A stretch of 64,000 bases of DNA, taken from contig CP134604.1 in NCBI GenBank assembly GCA_021555105.2, positions 1,984,001-2,048,000 of the forward strand, written 5' to 3'. Source of the stretch: Thalassospiraceae bacterium LMO-JJ14. Its GTDB lineage: Bacteria; Pseudomonadota; Alphaproteobacteria; Rhodospirillales; Casp-alpha2. A model generated the notes under the pieces. It was given only the letters and a program-made list of their open reading frames with translations, did not search any database and was not told the origin of the DNA. This document shows, piece by piece, positions 55,515 to 64,000 of the stretch. A program made the position numbers and the translations under genes. Numbering within the stretch: position 1 is the first letter of the stretch; every line of letters begins with the position of its first letter.

Positions 55515-56915
55515 TCAGCGTTCGCGGAAGCTTTCTGACAAGGCTTTTACTACCGGTTTCAGGAGGAATTCGAGCAGCGTTTTTTTGCCTGTCTTGATGT
55601 CTGCGATAACTTCCATGCCTGGCAGCACCCGGTTCCGTTCCGGATCGTCGCCGACATAGTTTTTTGCCAGCTTGATCCGCGCCCGGTAGAAGGTACTTCC
55701 TTCTTCATCCTGAACCGTTGTTGCAGAGAAACCCTGAATGATGCCGTCGATGCCGCCGTATCGCGTGTAATCAAAGGCAGTGACTTTGACCGTCGCTTCC
55801 TGGCCAACGTAAATAAAGCCGATGTCCTGCGTGGAGATGCGCGCTTCGACAAAAAGTGCCGCGTCGTTCGGGATGACCTCAAGAACAGTGGAGCCGGGGG
55901 CAATCACACCGCCGACTGTTTCAGTTTGCAGTTCCTGGGCAATGCCGGTCACGGGTGAGCGTATATCCAGGCGCTGAATTTGATCGGATTTGAGTTCTAT
56001 GGTTTCCTTGAGTTCCGCAATTTCACCCAGCACCTGAGCATATTGCTCACGCGTGTCCATGCGCGAGCGGGATTCCATTTCCTCAAGGCGACTTTCGGCC
56101 TCATCGATTGCGTTTTGTGCTGTTTTCTGTTTGCCGACCAGTTCTGCCAGCGCACCTTCGGCCCGAGCCAGTTCACGCTGATCGTTCAACAAGATGACCT
56201 TGGAAATCAGTCCCTTTTCCTCAAGGGTTTTCCGCATGCCGACCTGTTGCTTGAGGATCTGAATCTGCCGTTTGTTGCCAGCAACCTGATCTCTCAGGAG
56301 TTCAAGTTCATTGCGTCTCTGACTCAGTTGATCTCGCAGGACTTCGGCTTGCGCTTCAAGTGCTTCGCGCTTCGCGGCCAGGACTTCGACCTGGGTTTTG
56401 GCAAGCGTACGGTAACGTGGTGCGACTTTGCTGAGATCGAATTCCTCGCCGCTGATGACAGCCGCCAGCTGCTGTGCGCGGAGTTCCAGATTCGACAGAC
56501 GTGTGACCAACTGATCGCGTTCCGGGACGATGCCGGCATCGTCAAGCCTGATCATGACCTGGCCTTGCTTGACCAGATCGCCTTCGCCGACAAAGATTTC
56601 TTTAACGATCCCGCCTTCGAGATGCTGTATGCGTTTGACGGAACCGATTGGCGAGACCTCGCCGGATGACACAACGACTTCGGTAATTTCGGTGATTGCC
56701 GCCCAGGCGATGAAAAGACAAACCATGACGCAAACGAAAAACCCGGCGAGGCGGATAAGATGACTCGGGCCACGTTCTTCCAGCATCAGCGATTGCGCCA
56801 GTGCGCCGCGCCCGACGAGGAAGCCTTCATCGGCGATCATCGGTGCGCCGGGTATCGGTGGCGGCGGACCCTTCGGTGCCGGGGCCTGGGCTTTCCTTGG
56901 CGTGTGCGTGTCCAT
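55515..56915 (-). CDS. HlyD-family type I secretion membrane fusion protein (operon 2)
   Basis: The 466-residue product has a proline-rich cytoplasmic start, one TM helix (about 50-70), an HLEGGIVKEIFVGEGD lipoyl motif, a coiled-coil hairpin (about 125-310), a second lipoyl half and a barrel domain ending in LPGMEVIADIKTGKKTLLEF. It closely resembles the operon 1 adaptor. It starts 12 bases after the ABC gene, so it is the third gene of the second secretion operon. Confidence 0.93.
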   Translation of the reverse strand: MDTHTPRKAQAPAPKGPPPPIPGAPMIADEGFLVGRGALAQSLMLEERGPSHLIRLAGFFVCVMVCLFIAWAAITEITEVVVSSGEVSPIGSVKRIQHLEGGIVKEIFVGEGDLVKQGQVMIRLDDAGIVPERDQLVTRLSNLELRAQQLAAVISGEEFDLSKVAPRYRTLAKTQVEVLAAKREALEAQAEVLRDQLSQRRNELELLRDQVAGNKRQIQILKQQVGMRKTLEEKGLISKVILLNDQRELARAEGALAELVGKQKTAQNAIDEAESRLEEMESRSRMDTREQYAQVLGEIAELKETIELKSDQIQRLDIRSPVTGIAQELQTETVGGVIAPGSTVLEVIPNDAALFVEARISTQDIGFIYVGQEATVKVTAFDYTRYGGIDGIIQGFSATTVQDEEGSTFYRARIKLAKNYVGDDPERNRVLPGMEVIADIKTGKKTLLEFLLKPVVKALSESFRER

Positions 56916-56927
56916 CTTCAGTATCCC

Positions 56928-59054
56928 TTATTGAGCAGCATCGGCCGCTTTCGCCATTTCTTCCGGAGTGCCATCGAATGAGATGGAACCTCTGTTCATA
57001 ACGATGACGCGATCGGCTTCACGGATGTATGACGGCCTGTGCGCAATGATGATTACGGTGCGATTACCGCGGTATTCGCGGATCAGATCGATAATGCAGT
57101 GATCGGATTCCATATCCAGCGCATTTTCAGGTTCGTCCAGCAAAACGATCGGGGCATCGTTCAAAAGTGTGCGGGCAATCGCCAGACCCTTGCGGAACCC
57201 GGCGGACATTTGCTTGATCGAGTGCTCAGTGAAATAGGTTTCCAGGCCGTCCGGCAACTCCTGCACATCGTCATAAACCCCGGCTTTTTCCAGCGCCCGG
57301 TTCAATTCGCTCTCGCTTGCAATGGGATTGGAAAGGCGCAGGTTCTGGGCAATCGTCCCGGAAAAGAGATCGGTTTGTTGCGGCAGGTAGGCGATGGACT
57401 GACGTAAATCGATGGTGTTGATCTGACGTGAATCCACGCCGTCGATAAACACAGCACCGGCTTGTGGCTGGTATAAATCTGCAATCAGCTTGAGGATTGA
57501 GGATTTCCCGGAGCCGTTTGATCCGGCAATGGCGACAACCTCTCCAGGCTTGATGTCGAAACTGACCCCCGCCAAGGCCGGGTCGTGGTTCGGTTGGTAG
57601 CGAATGACAACGTTCGAGAAAGTGATCCGGCCCTTGAAGCGGCTCCCTTCGGTCACGGTGTGCGATGTCGACGTCACGCGGCTTTCCGTCGGTTGCGCCA
57701 TAAGCTGATCGACCCGCATCATGCCGTTTTTGACTTCCTCAAGCTTGGTCATGGCGACGAAAATCATTTGCATCGGCGACAGGATACGCCAGACGAACGC
57801 CATGCTGGCAATCAGACCGCCGACGGTCATGCCGCCGTTGGCAGCCGCGATGGTGCCAATGGTCAGCGTGCCAGCGCCGGCAAGGATCATCATGAGCTGA
57901 CCGAAGGTCTGCACCATGTTCGAAACGCGTGCGTTCTTGAGCGAGGACAGGGCGAGGCGGGTAGAACGTTCACGATAACGGTTCATCCACAAGTCTTCGG
58001 CGGCCTCTGCCTTGATCGAATGGGTGTTTTGCAGCAGTTCCACCAGAATGCCCTGCGCATCGGCGCTGCCTTCGATGTTCAGTTTCACGGCGGCTCGGGC
58101 ATAACGGATGATTATGGCGCCGAGAATGCCGAAAATGATCATAAAACCGATCGGTACCAGGGCAATCCATCCACCAATGAAGGCGATGGCGATAATGAAT
58201 ATGAAGACGAATGGCATTTCCATGAACGCCATGGCCAGCGGACCGGAAAAGAAACCCCGAATACCCTCGAACTCGCGCAATCTCGCGATTTGCATGCCGA
58301 CGGTGGCGCGTTCCAGCCGTGCCAGCGGCATATCGAGGATTTTGTCGACAGTTGACGAACCGACGATCATTTCAAATCGACCGCCGAGATGCGCCAAAAG
58401 CGCACCACGTATCAGTCTCAGGAATATATCGCAAAGCAGGGCAAGCCCGATGCCGACACCCAGAAAAACAAGTGTCTGCTTGTCACCCGTGGCGATGACT
58501 TTGTCATAGACAGCCATGACGAACATCGGTGTTGCCAATGCCAGCATATTCAAGAGGAATGTCAGTAACAAAAGCTGACCTACATACCCTTCGAAACGGC
58601 GGGCTACGGTTTTCAGCCAGCTTCCATCCTGAATGCGAATGGAACTGCTACGCTGGTTCTTGGCAAAGAAATAGGCTGTGCCTTTTGGCGAAAGACCGCG
58701 AGGATTTCGAATGCTTTTACGCGATGTGCCGTCGAAAATGACGACATCCCCATTACCGGCCAGTGTGATGACCTGAACGGCACCATTATTGGCTTCAAAC
58801 AGGCAGGGCAGTAATCTTTTATCGATGCGTGAACGTCGGACTCGATGCCGCGTTGATGTATAGCTCATGTTGGCCATGGTGTTTCTGATGGCCTGAACGG
58901 ACATTTCGTCCCAGTTGCCGGTTAATGACTCGGCAAGCTGACGTGGTGTGCCGACCCACGCCATCGCATCCAACAACGGAGCAAGGCATGCCGCCGCCGG
59001 TGTGAGTTTATTGTTGCCCGCGAGTCGGGCGATTAGAAATCCTGCACCACTCAT
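56928..59054 (-). CDS. Type I secretion ABC permease-ATPase with intact ATPase motifs (operon 2)
   Basis: The 708-residue half-transporter starts with about 150 residues resembling a degenerate C39-like domain (the LLPCLFEANNGAVQVI segment) that lacks the protease cysteine, as in LapB-type exporters. The transmembrane domain spans about 160-440, and the nucleotide-binding domain 470-690: Walker A GSNGSGKSS, Q-loop LPQQTD, signature-like MSAGF, Walker B IVLLDEPENALD and H-loop IIAHRPS. The gene overlaps by four bases the upstream gene for a second, degenerate ABC subunit, so the two probably form a heterodimeric exporter. Confidence 0.9.
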   Translation of the reverse strand: MSGAGFLIARLAGNNKLTPAAACLAPLLDAMAWVGTPRQLAESLTGNWDEMSVQAIRNTMANMSYTSTRHRVRRSRIDKRLLPCLFEANNGAVQVITLAGNGDVVIFDGTSRKSIRNPRGLSPKGTAYFFAKNQRSSSIRIQDGSWLKTVARRFEGYVGQLLLLTFLLNMLALATPMFVMAVYDKVIATGDKQTLVFLGVGIGLALLCDIFLRLIRGALLAHLGGRFEMIVGSSTVDKILDMPLARLERATVGMQIARLREFEGIRGFFSGPLAMAFMEMPFVFIFIIAIAFIGGWIALVPIGFMIIFGILGAIIIRYARAAVKLNIEGSADAQGILVELLQNTHSIKAEAAEDLWMNRYRERSTRLALSSLKNARVSNMVQTFGQLMMILAGAGTLTIGTIAAANGGMTVGGLIASMAFVWRILSPMQMIFVAMTKLEEVKNGMMRVDQLMAQPTESRVTSTSHTVTEGSRFKGRITFSNVVIRYQPNHDPALAGVSFDIKPGEVVAIAGSNGSGKSSILKLIADLYQPQAGAVFIDGVDSRQINTIDLRQSIAYLPQQTDLFSGTIAQNLRLSNPIASESELNRALEKAGVYDDVQELPDGLETYFTEHSIKQMSAGFRKGLAIARTLLNDAPIVLLDEPENALDMESDHCIIDLIREYRGNRTVIIIAHRPSYIREADRVIVMNRGSISFDGTPEEMAKAADAAQ

Positions 59055-61300
59055 TTCGCACCTCCGGTTGCCGGATGGAAGGTGGCCGTCCGTCGTGGTT
59101 TGGGTGGCTGCGGTTTAATGGGGGCGTCGTTAGGTGTTTTTGTTGCGCTTGAAGCTCTTGGAGCGGCGCGAAACGTTGCAGCCGCTGTCGGCGCAGGTTT
59201 CTTTGATGCTGATACGACAGGCTTTGTCTGCACCTGTGCAGAAGCGGGCTTGGTTGCATCTGGTGCGGGTTGCTTGGCCTGTGACGCAGGTGTGGGGCGT
59301 GCCTGAGGTTGTGCAACGGGATTGGCCGCAGTCTGTGTGGGACGCTTTGCCTGCGGTGTTGCTGTGGGGCGTACCTGTGGTCTTGCCTGGGGTTTGAGGG
59401 GTGGTTTGACCGGTGCTGGTGCGGGTTTAGCGACAGGTTTGGCTTTTGGCTGAGCTTCCGCCTTCGGCACAGGGCGAGCCTGAGGCTTTGCTTGAGGCTT
59501 TGCTTGGGGCTGTCTATCCGGCCTGGCCTGCGGCTTCGAAGCAGCATTCTCGCTTAGCGATTTTTCGCTAGGCGCAGGTAACGCAGGATTCGGTTTGGCG
59601 AGTTTAGGCTGCTCTTCGCTTTCCGGCAGTGGCTGCAGATCTCCATGTGACATCACGTAACGTTTGTCGGACATCCGTAACCAGGAAGGCCTTGAAGTTA
59701 CGAGGATAACAGTGGTCCTGCCACGTAAGGAATTGATGTACTCCATCAGCGTTTTGTCGCTGTTGGAATCGAGGCCATGGTTTGCATTGTCGAACAACAC
59801 GACCTTGGGGTCGTCGATCATGGCCCTGATCACGGTGATGCGTTGGATGAAGCCGGCCGGAAGTACGCCGCCGGCACCATCACCGACATGCGTTCCATAG
59901 CCTTCCGGCAAGCGTTTTATTTCATCATCAAGGCCGAGCTGACGAGCGATTTTAATGGCCTTGCCGATATACTTGCCGCCGCGAAAATACGTCATATTGT
60001 CAAGAATACTGCCGGAATAAACATCCGAGTCAGCCGTCAGAAAGGCCATTTGGCTGCGGTAACTCTGGCTTTGATGTTTCGCCAGATCCTGCTTGTCGAT
60101 AAGAACGGCGCCTTCTTTCGGCCGGATTAGCCCCATCATCAGTTTAAGCAATGTGGATCGACCCGACGAGTTGTCACCGTCAATGCCGATCATTTCACCG
60201 GCGTTGACCTTGAGGTTAAGGTTGTTGATCAGCGGCTCTTCCATGCCTTCGTAGCCGAAGGTGACGTTTTGAAGCTCAAGATCCCCTTTGATCTTGGGCA
60301 TTTCAGGTAAATGCGTCATGTCTTCAGCAGGCAATTCAAGCACGGATACCGCATTGTCGCAGGCGACCCGGATCGATTGGAAATTGGTCCACAGACCCAT
60401 GGCGGACTGCAAAGGCTGCATGGCGCGCCCGGACAAGAGCGTGCAAGCGGCCAGTTCACCAGCGCTTAATCCACCATCGATAACGAGGATGGCGCCCATG
60501 CCGATGACGCATGCCATATTCAACTGCCCGAAGGTGCTGCCGAGACTTTGTGCGATAGAACTTTGCATCGCTACTGAGCGAACGGCGCGTGCCGACATTT
60601 CCTGTAAAGGATCAAACCGGCGTTGCAGCAGGTTCTTGAAGGCCTGAGCCTTGACCGTATGAATGCCATTGATGATTTCTATAAGGAAGTCATAGCGTCG
60701 ATTATCCACCTGGCTGCGGATATCGACGGCACGCCGCAGATTGCCGCCGACGATAATCGCCATGATTCCGAAGAGCGTCAAAAGGACCAGCGGCACGGCG
60801 ACCATTACTCCGCCGAGGAACCAGATCATGCCAAGAAAGAAGACCGCGAATGGCAGATCGATCAGTAATGTCCCAAGCTGACTTGAGTAGAAATCCTTCA
60901 CGACGCCAATGGCATTGACCTTGTCTAGGTAGGCCCCAGGTGTGTCGTTTTCATAGATATCCTGTGGTGTGCGCAGAATGTGATCGACGGCAGAAACGCG
61001 TGCCAGATGTTCGAAACGGGCACCAGTATAGGTGGTTATGGCGGCGCGGGCGGTTTTCAGGAAGAAATCCAACAGCATGACGGCGATCAGACCAACCACC
61101 AGAAACTGCATCGTCGTCAGCCCGAGATTAGGCAAAACGCGGTCATAAACCTGCAGGATAAAGATCGGGAGACCTAAGGCGAAAATGTTGACGAAAAGGG
61201 ACATGAGCACCAGCTCAGTCCTGTACCACCGGACCTGCGGAATACTCTGCTCAAGACGTTTGATTGTACGCCAAGTTCCGCGTTTGTTATCGCGGCTCAT
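59051..61300 (-). CDS. Type I secretion ABC subunit with degenerate ATPase motifs and proline/alanine/lysine-rich tail (operon 2)
   Basis: The 749-residue protein has an exporter transmembrane domain (about 20-310) and a nucleotide-binding domain (about 340-550) in which all the catalytic motifs are altered. Walker A reads GDNSSGRST (lysine replaced by arginine), the Q-loop segment reads FLTADSDVYSGS (no glutamine), the signature is LPAGF, Walker B reads VVLFDNANHGLD (glutamate replaced by asparagine), and the H-loop reads VTSRPS (no histidine). The last 180 residues are low complexity, P-A-K-Q-R rich. It is first in operon 2 and overlaps the intact ABC gene by ATGA. I infer a heterodimer with one dead site. 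Confidence 0.88.
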   Translation of the reverse strand: MSRDNKRGTWRTIKRLEQSIPQVRWYRTELVLMSLFVNIFALGLPIFILQVYDRVLPNLGLTTMQFLVVGLIAVMLLDFFLKTARAAITTYTGARFEHLARVSAVDHILRTPQDIYENDTPGAYLDKVNAIGVVKDFYSSQLGTLLIDLPFAVFFLGMIWFLGGVMVAVPLVLLTLFGIMAIIVGGNLRRAVDIRSQVDNRRYDFLIEIINGIHTVKAQAFKNLLQRRFDPLQEMSARAVRSVAMQSSIAQSLGSTFGQLNMACVIGMGAILVIDGGLSAGELAACTLLSGRAMQPLQSAMGLWTNFQSIRVACDNAVSVLELPAEDMTHLPEMPKIKGDLELQNVTFGYEGMEEPLINNLNLKVNAGEMIGIDGDNSSGRSTLLKLMMGLIRPKEGAVLIDKQDLAKHQSQSYRSQMAFLTADSDVYSGSILDNMTYFRGGKYIGKAIKIARQLGLDDEIKRLPEGYGTHVGDGAGGVLPAGFIQRITVIRAMIDDPKVVLFDNANHGLDSNSDKTLMEYINSLRGRTTVILVTSRPSWLRMSDKRYVMSHGDLQPLPESEEQPKLAKPNPALPAPSEKSLSENAASKPQARPDRQPQAKPQAKPQARPVPKAEAQPKAKPVAKPAPAPVKPPLKPQARPQVRPTATPQAKRPTQTAANPVAQPQARPTPASQAKQPAPDATKPASAQVQTKPVVSASKKPAPTAAATFRAAPRASSATKTPNDAPIKPQPPKPRRTATFHPATGGAK

Positions 61301-61660
61301 TAAATTTCCCCCGTTCGCACAAACTCGACTGCATTCAACAATCGAATTGTTAACGTCTAATAGAATCAGCGCAAATTCCGAAAGTCCACTTAAAATAAGT
61401 AACTTATTGTTACGCTTCTTGAGCCCTGTATCACAATTGCTTCAACATCAAACCAGATTCATACGAATAGAAAATCAAGCAGCAATAATTCATTGCGATC
61501 AGTGCAAATAAAAGACCTGCGGCCTGTAACATCATGTAACCAATTATCACCGCTAACGCGCGCTTAGCTATGGTAGATTTCCTCTGTCTCCAAAGTTAAG
61601 TTTTACTTTGCAAAGGTGGGACGGACCGAGAACGCGCACACTTAAGTGGGAGCTGCCAAA
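61301..61660. promoter_or_regulatory. Divergent promoter region between operon 2 and the second giant protein gene
   Basis: No gene was seen in this 360-base stretch. It holds several short inverted repeats: AATAAG/CTTATT (61394-61408), GCTAA/TTAGC around a CGCGCGC centre (61552-61568) and the palindrome CTTTGCAAAG (61606-61615). The region must contain the start sites for both divergent transcription units; none of these elements matches a known operator. Confidence 0.4.
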
Positions 61661-64000
61661 ATGGCGGAAACGACGGGAAGAGACGGATTCGGCGAAGAGG
61701 CTGAGGCGGATCAGGCAGATGACTTTTTTAGTGGCGGGTCCGGCGATGGCGCGCAATCGCGCAGAGGCGAGTCGCTGGATGAAATACTTCGTGATAGCGC
61801 TTCCAATGATCGACGTGATGATTCTATTTCCAATATTCACACCGGTAGCAAGGAAGACCATATCAGCGTTATCGAAGATGCGCCGCCAGAGGGGGCGCCG
61901 CCGCCGTCAGCGCCGATTATCGAACCCGGTCAGTACACGCCAGGTGATCCGCCGCCGCCCATTGATCCGATTGATGTCGAACAGGAAGCTGGCGGCGATT
62001 ACCAGAACGAAGAACGCGGCCTGAATTTTGATTTTCGCGAAGGGCAGTTCCGCGAGGACCGGGTCTTCGAAGATGTCAGCCGTCCAGAGGATGAAGAAGA
62101 GATTCGCCGTGAGGGCGATTCAGAGGATAACGGCACCGAAGAACTGATTGTTCCGCCGCAAAAACCCGACGAAGAACCACCGACGATCCCGAGTGAAGTA
62201 GACGACAATCCCGAAACGCCGGTTGCCCGCAATGCAGTGCTCGACGAAGACGATCTTGCTGGTGGTACTGATGGCGCTGGTCCGCGAGCGATCACGCAGC
62301 CGCTGGTCATCGATTTCGGTGACGACGGTGCGGGGACAGTTCGTTTACAGATTCCAGAGGAATTGCGAGAAATTCAGGCAGGTCCGGATGGCACGACTCT
62401 GGATGTGCAGTTGTCCGATGACGGATCGCAGGTGACGGCAGTCGATTCCGAAGGGCAGCCTGTCTTTACGGTCACCCTTAATCAGTCCGGCGGCAGCTTC
62501 AGTTATACATTCGAACTGCAAGGGTCCATCAATCACGGCGATGCCGAGCAGATCGATTTCCCTATCGGTATCGCGGTCACCGACAGTGACGGAGACCTCG
62601 CTGTCGGGCAATTCTCGGTCGGCGTGGTCGATGATGTGCCCGTTGCCCGTGACGATGAAACTTTACGGATGGAAGAGGGCGGCAATGCCGTCGGCACTGA
62701 AAATGGTGCCGATAATCTGCTGGCCAATGATGAGGTGGGCGCCGATGGCGCCTTGATTTTCCAGTTCACTTACACCGACGAGAACGGTGAAGAACAAACG
62801 GCGCGCGCCGGTGAAACTGTCGATACCGAAAACGGGACACTGACAGTCAGCGCCGACGGATCGTGGACATTCGAAGCAGATGAGCGGATCGATCATGACG
62901 GCGGCGAGGTTGTGGCCGACAGTTTTACATATTCAATTGTCGATGCAGACGGAGACACCTCATCGGCCACGCAAACGATTGAAATTACCGATGATGGCCC
63001 GAAAGTCAGCTTCCCGCCGGGACAAGACGATTCCGACGGACAAGGTGATCTTGCGACCTTGTTCGAGGACGATATTGCCGGGGGTAATGCATCCGTGACG
63101 CAGGCGCTTTCCATCGACTTCGGTGCCGATGGCGAGGGCAGTGTCGCGCTCAGCGTGCCGCAGGAACTGGAAGACATGAACCTGACGGCGGACGGCCAGC
63201 CGGTGGAGTATGCATTGTCCGATGACGGACAGTCGATCATTGCCACGGCTGATGGCGAGCCGGTGTTTACGATGTCGCTTTCTGAAGAAGGCGGCGAGTT
63301 CAGCTACACTTTTGAACTCCAGGGGAATTTGGATCACCCGGATGCCGGATCGGATGTGCTTTCAAACCTGCCGTTTGGTCTTTCGGTGACGGATGGAGAT
63401 GGGTCGACAGCGACCGCAGAAATTAAGATCAACGTTGTCGACGATCAACCTGAAGCGGTCGGCGAAGCGACGCTTACAATGGAAGAAGGTAGCGGCACCA
63501 TCGGTTCGGATGAAGGTGGCGCAAACCTTCTGGCCAACGACGATGTGGGCGCCGACGGCGGCGAGATCACGTCGTTCACGTACACGGACGAGGCCGGCAA
63601 CGAGCAGACGGCGGATGCGGGTTCGACGGTGGACACCGAGAACGGCTCGCTGACGGTGAATGCCGACGGCTCCTGGTCGTTCACGGCCGACCCCAATACG
63701 GACCATTCCGATGGCGCGGTCACGGACGGCTTCACGTATACCATTACCGACGGCGACGGTGACACCTCCCAGGCGACACAACGCATCAACATTACTGACG
63801 ACGGGCCGGAAATCCCCAAGAACCCGCCCTCTGGTAACGATGACGGACCGGATCTGGGCCGGGCCGATCTGGTGGTCGACGAAGACGACATGGGCTCTGC
63901 GACGCAGGCGATTGAAGTGGACTTCGGCTCTGACGGGTTTGGCTCTGCGAGCCTGAGCATACCGCAGGAATTGCAGGACATGAACCTGACGTCGGGCGGC
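61661..64000 (+). CDS. Second giant VCBS-type secreted protein, 3' end outside window
   Basis: The frame has no stop in the window (780 codons up to base 64000). GGGAG (61648-61652) lies eight bases before the ATG. The first 200 residues are acidic and proline-rich, with no signal peptide, as expected of a type I substrate. After that two full copies and part of a third of a roughly 268-residue unit follow, each made of two parts: an IDFGxDGxGxxxLxxP segment and a tandem VCBS-like segment (N-L-L-A-N-D-E-V-G-A-D-G, then G-T-L-T-V-x-A-D-G-S-W-x-F). The protein is divergent from secretion operon 2, which is probably its exporter. C-terminal RTX repeats would be expected beyond the window. Confidence 0.86.
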   Translation, partial: MAETTGRDGFGEEAEADQADDFFSGGSGDGAQSRRGESLDEILRDSASNDRRDDSISNIHTGSKEDHISVIEDAPPEGAPPPSAPIIEPGQYTPGDPPPPIDPIDVEQEAGGDYQNEERGLNFDFREGQFREDRVFEDVSRPEDEEEIRREGDSEDNGTEELIVPPQKPDEEPPTIPSEVDDNPETPVARNAVLDEDDLAGGTDGAGPRAITQPLVIDFGDDGAGTVRLQIPEELREIQAGPDGTTLDVQLSDDGSQVTAVDSEGQPVFTVTLNQSGGSFSYTFELQGSINHGDAEQIDFPIGIAVTDSDGDLAVGQFSVGVVDDVPVARDDETLRMEEGGNAVGTENGADNLLANDEVGADGALIFQFTYTDENGEEQTARAGETVDTENGTLTVSADGSWTFEADERIDHDGGEVVADSFTYSIVDADGDTSSATQTIEITDDGPKVSFPPGQDDSDGQGDLATLFEDDIAGGNASVTQALSIDFGADGEGSVALSVPQELEDMNLTADGQPVEYALSDDGQSIIATADGEPVFTMSLSEEGGEFSYTFELQGNLDHPDAGSDVLSNLPFGLSVTDGDGSTATAEIKINVVDDQPEAVGEATLTMEEGSGTIGSDEGGANLLANDDVGADGGEITSFTYTDEAGNEQTADAGSTVDTENGSLTVNADGSWSFTADPNTDHSDGAVTDGFTYTITDGDGDTSQATQRINITDDGPEIPKNPPSGNDDGPDLGRADLVVDEDDMGSATQAIEVDFGSDGFGSASLSIPQELQDMNLTSGG
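62309..64000 (+). repeat. 804-base coding repeats in the second giant gene
   Basis: The codons for the I/V-D-F-G anchor fall at 62309, 63113 and 63917, exactly 804 bases (268 codons) apart both times. Within the unit another anchor (M-E-E-G) is offset by 810 bases (62669 and 63479), so units differ by small compensating indels. The repeat array is cut off by the window end. Confidence 0.75.

Overview
The window looks like a chromosomal segment of a free-living, probably marine alphaproteobacterium, most likely Rhodospirillales-like. This is an inference from gene content (CtaA-type heme A synthase, a cytoplasmic SoeABC sulfite dehydrogenase, giant type I-secreted VCBS/RTX proteins, SpeD/SpeE polyamine genes) and from codon usage that is moderately GC-rich. 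No rRNA, tRNA, insertion sequence, prophage or CRISPR array was seen. Calls were made by reading the DNA and its translations; no database search was run.

Layout. 1-5.8 kb: the 3' part of a TPR/glycosyltransferase gene, then a 1385-residue membrane-anchored coiled-coil protein made of 43 tandem units of almost exactly 25 residues. 5.8-10.3 kb: housekeeping genes (cobA, ctaA, a DHH phosphoesterase, a CtpA-type S41 protease). 10.5-15.3 kb: a possible small leader ORF and soeABC, for oxidation of cytoplasmic sulfite to the quinone pool. 15.4-31.6 kb: a giant (about 4290 residues) type I-secreted adhesin with a FecR-like N-terminal module, about 21 cadherin-like repeats, three unrelated inserted domains and a C-terminal RTX array. 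It is followed by an inner-membrane Cache-PAS-degenerate-HD-GYP protein and a LapG-like periplasmic cysteine protease. 31.8-37.4 kb: prfC, a ChaC homologue, an unknown periplasmic protein, and DMT and MATE transporters. 37.4-43.6 kb: type I secretion operon 1 on the minus strand (an extended TolC, a short ABC exporter, HlyD, a DksA-like zinc-finger protein). 44-50 kb: a chimeric solute-binding-protein/MscS channel, a TerB-like protein, speE-speD, a divergent second SpeD-family gene and a BacNav-type sodium channel. 50.3-55.4 kb: argS, an EAL protein, an AlkA-like glycosylase and an exported dienelactone-hydrolase-like protein. 55.5-61.3 kb: type I secretion operon 2, with two adjacent ABC exporter subunits, one of which has lost every nucleotide-binding motif. 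From 61.66 kb to the window end and beyond: a second giant VCBS-type protein, divergent from operon 2.

How the genes may work together. Much of the window looks devoted to building and controlling a giant cell-surface adhesin. The adhesin is exported by a type I system, probably held in the outer membrane by its N-terminal module, and may be released by the LapG-like protease. In the known Lap system the protease is held by LapD, a c-di-GMP receptor with degenerate GGDEF-EAL domains. Here the neighbour is instead a membrane protein with a degenerate HD-GYP domain, which I propose as a functional substitute. An EAL protein in the same window could feed into the same signal.

The other notable items are the binding-protein/beta-sandwich/MscS chimeric channel, the asymmetric ABC pair, the divergent SpeD paralogue, the TolC with a roughly 460-residue C-terminal extension and the 25-residue-repeat ruler-like protein. 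Start codons are uncertain for several genes, and this is stated per entry.
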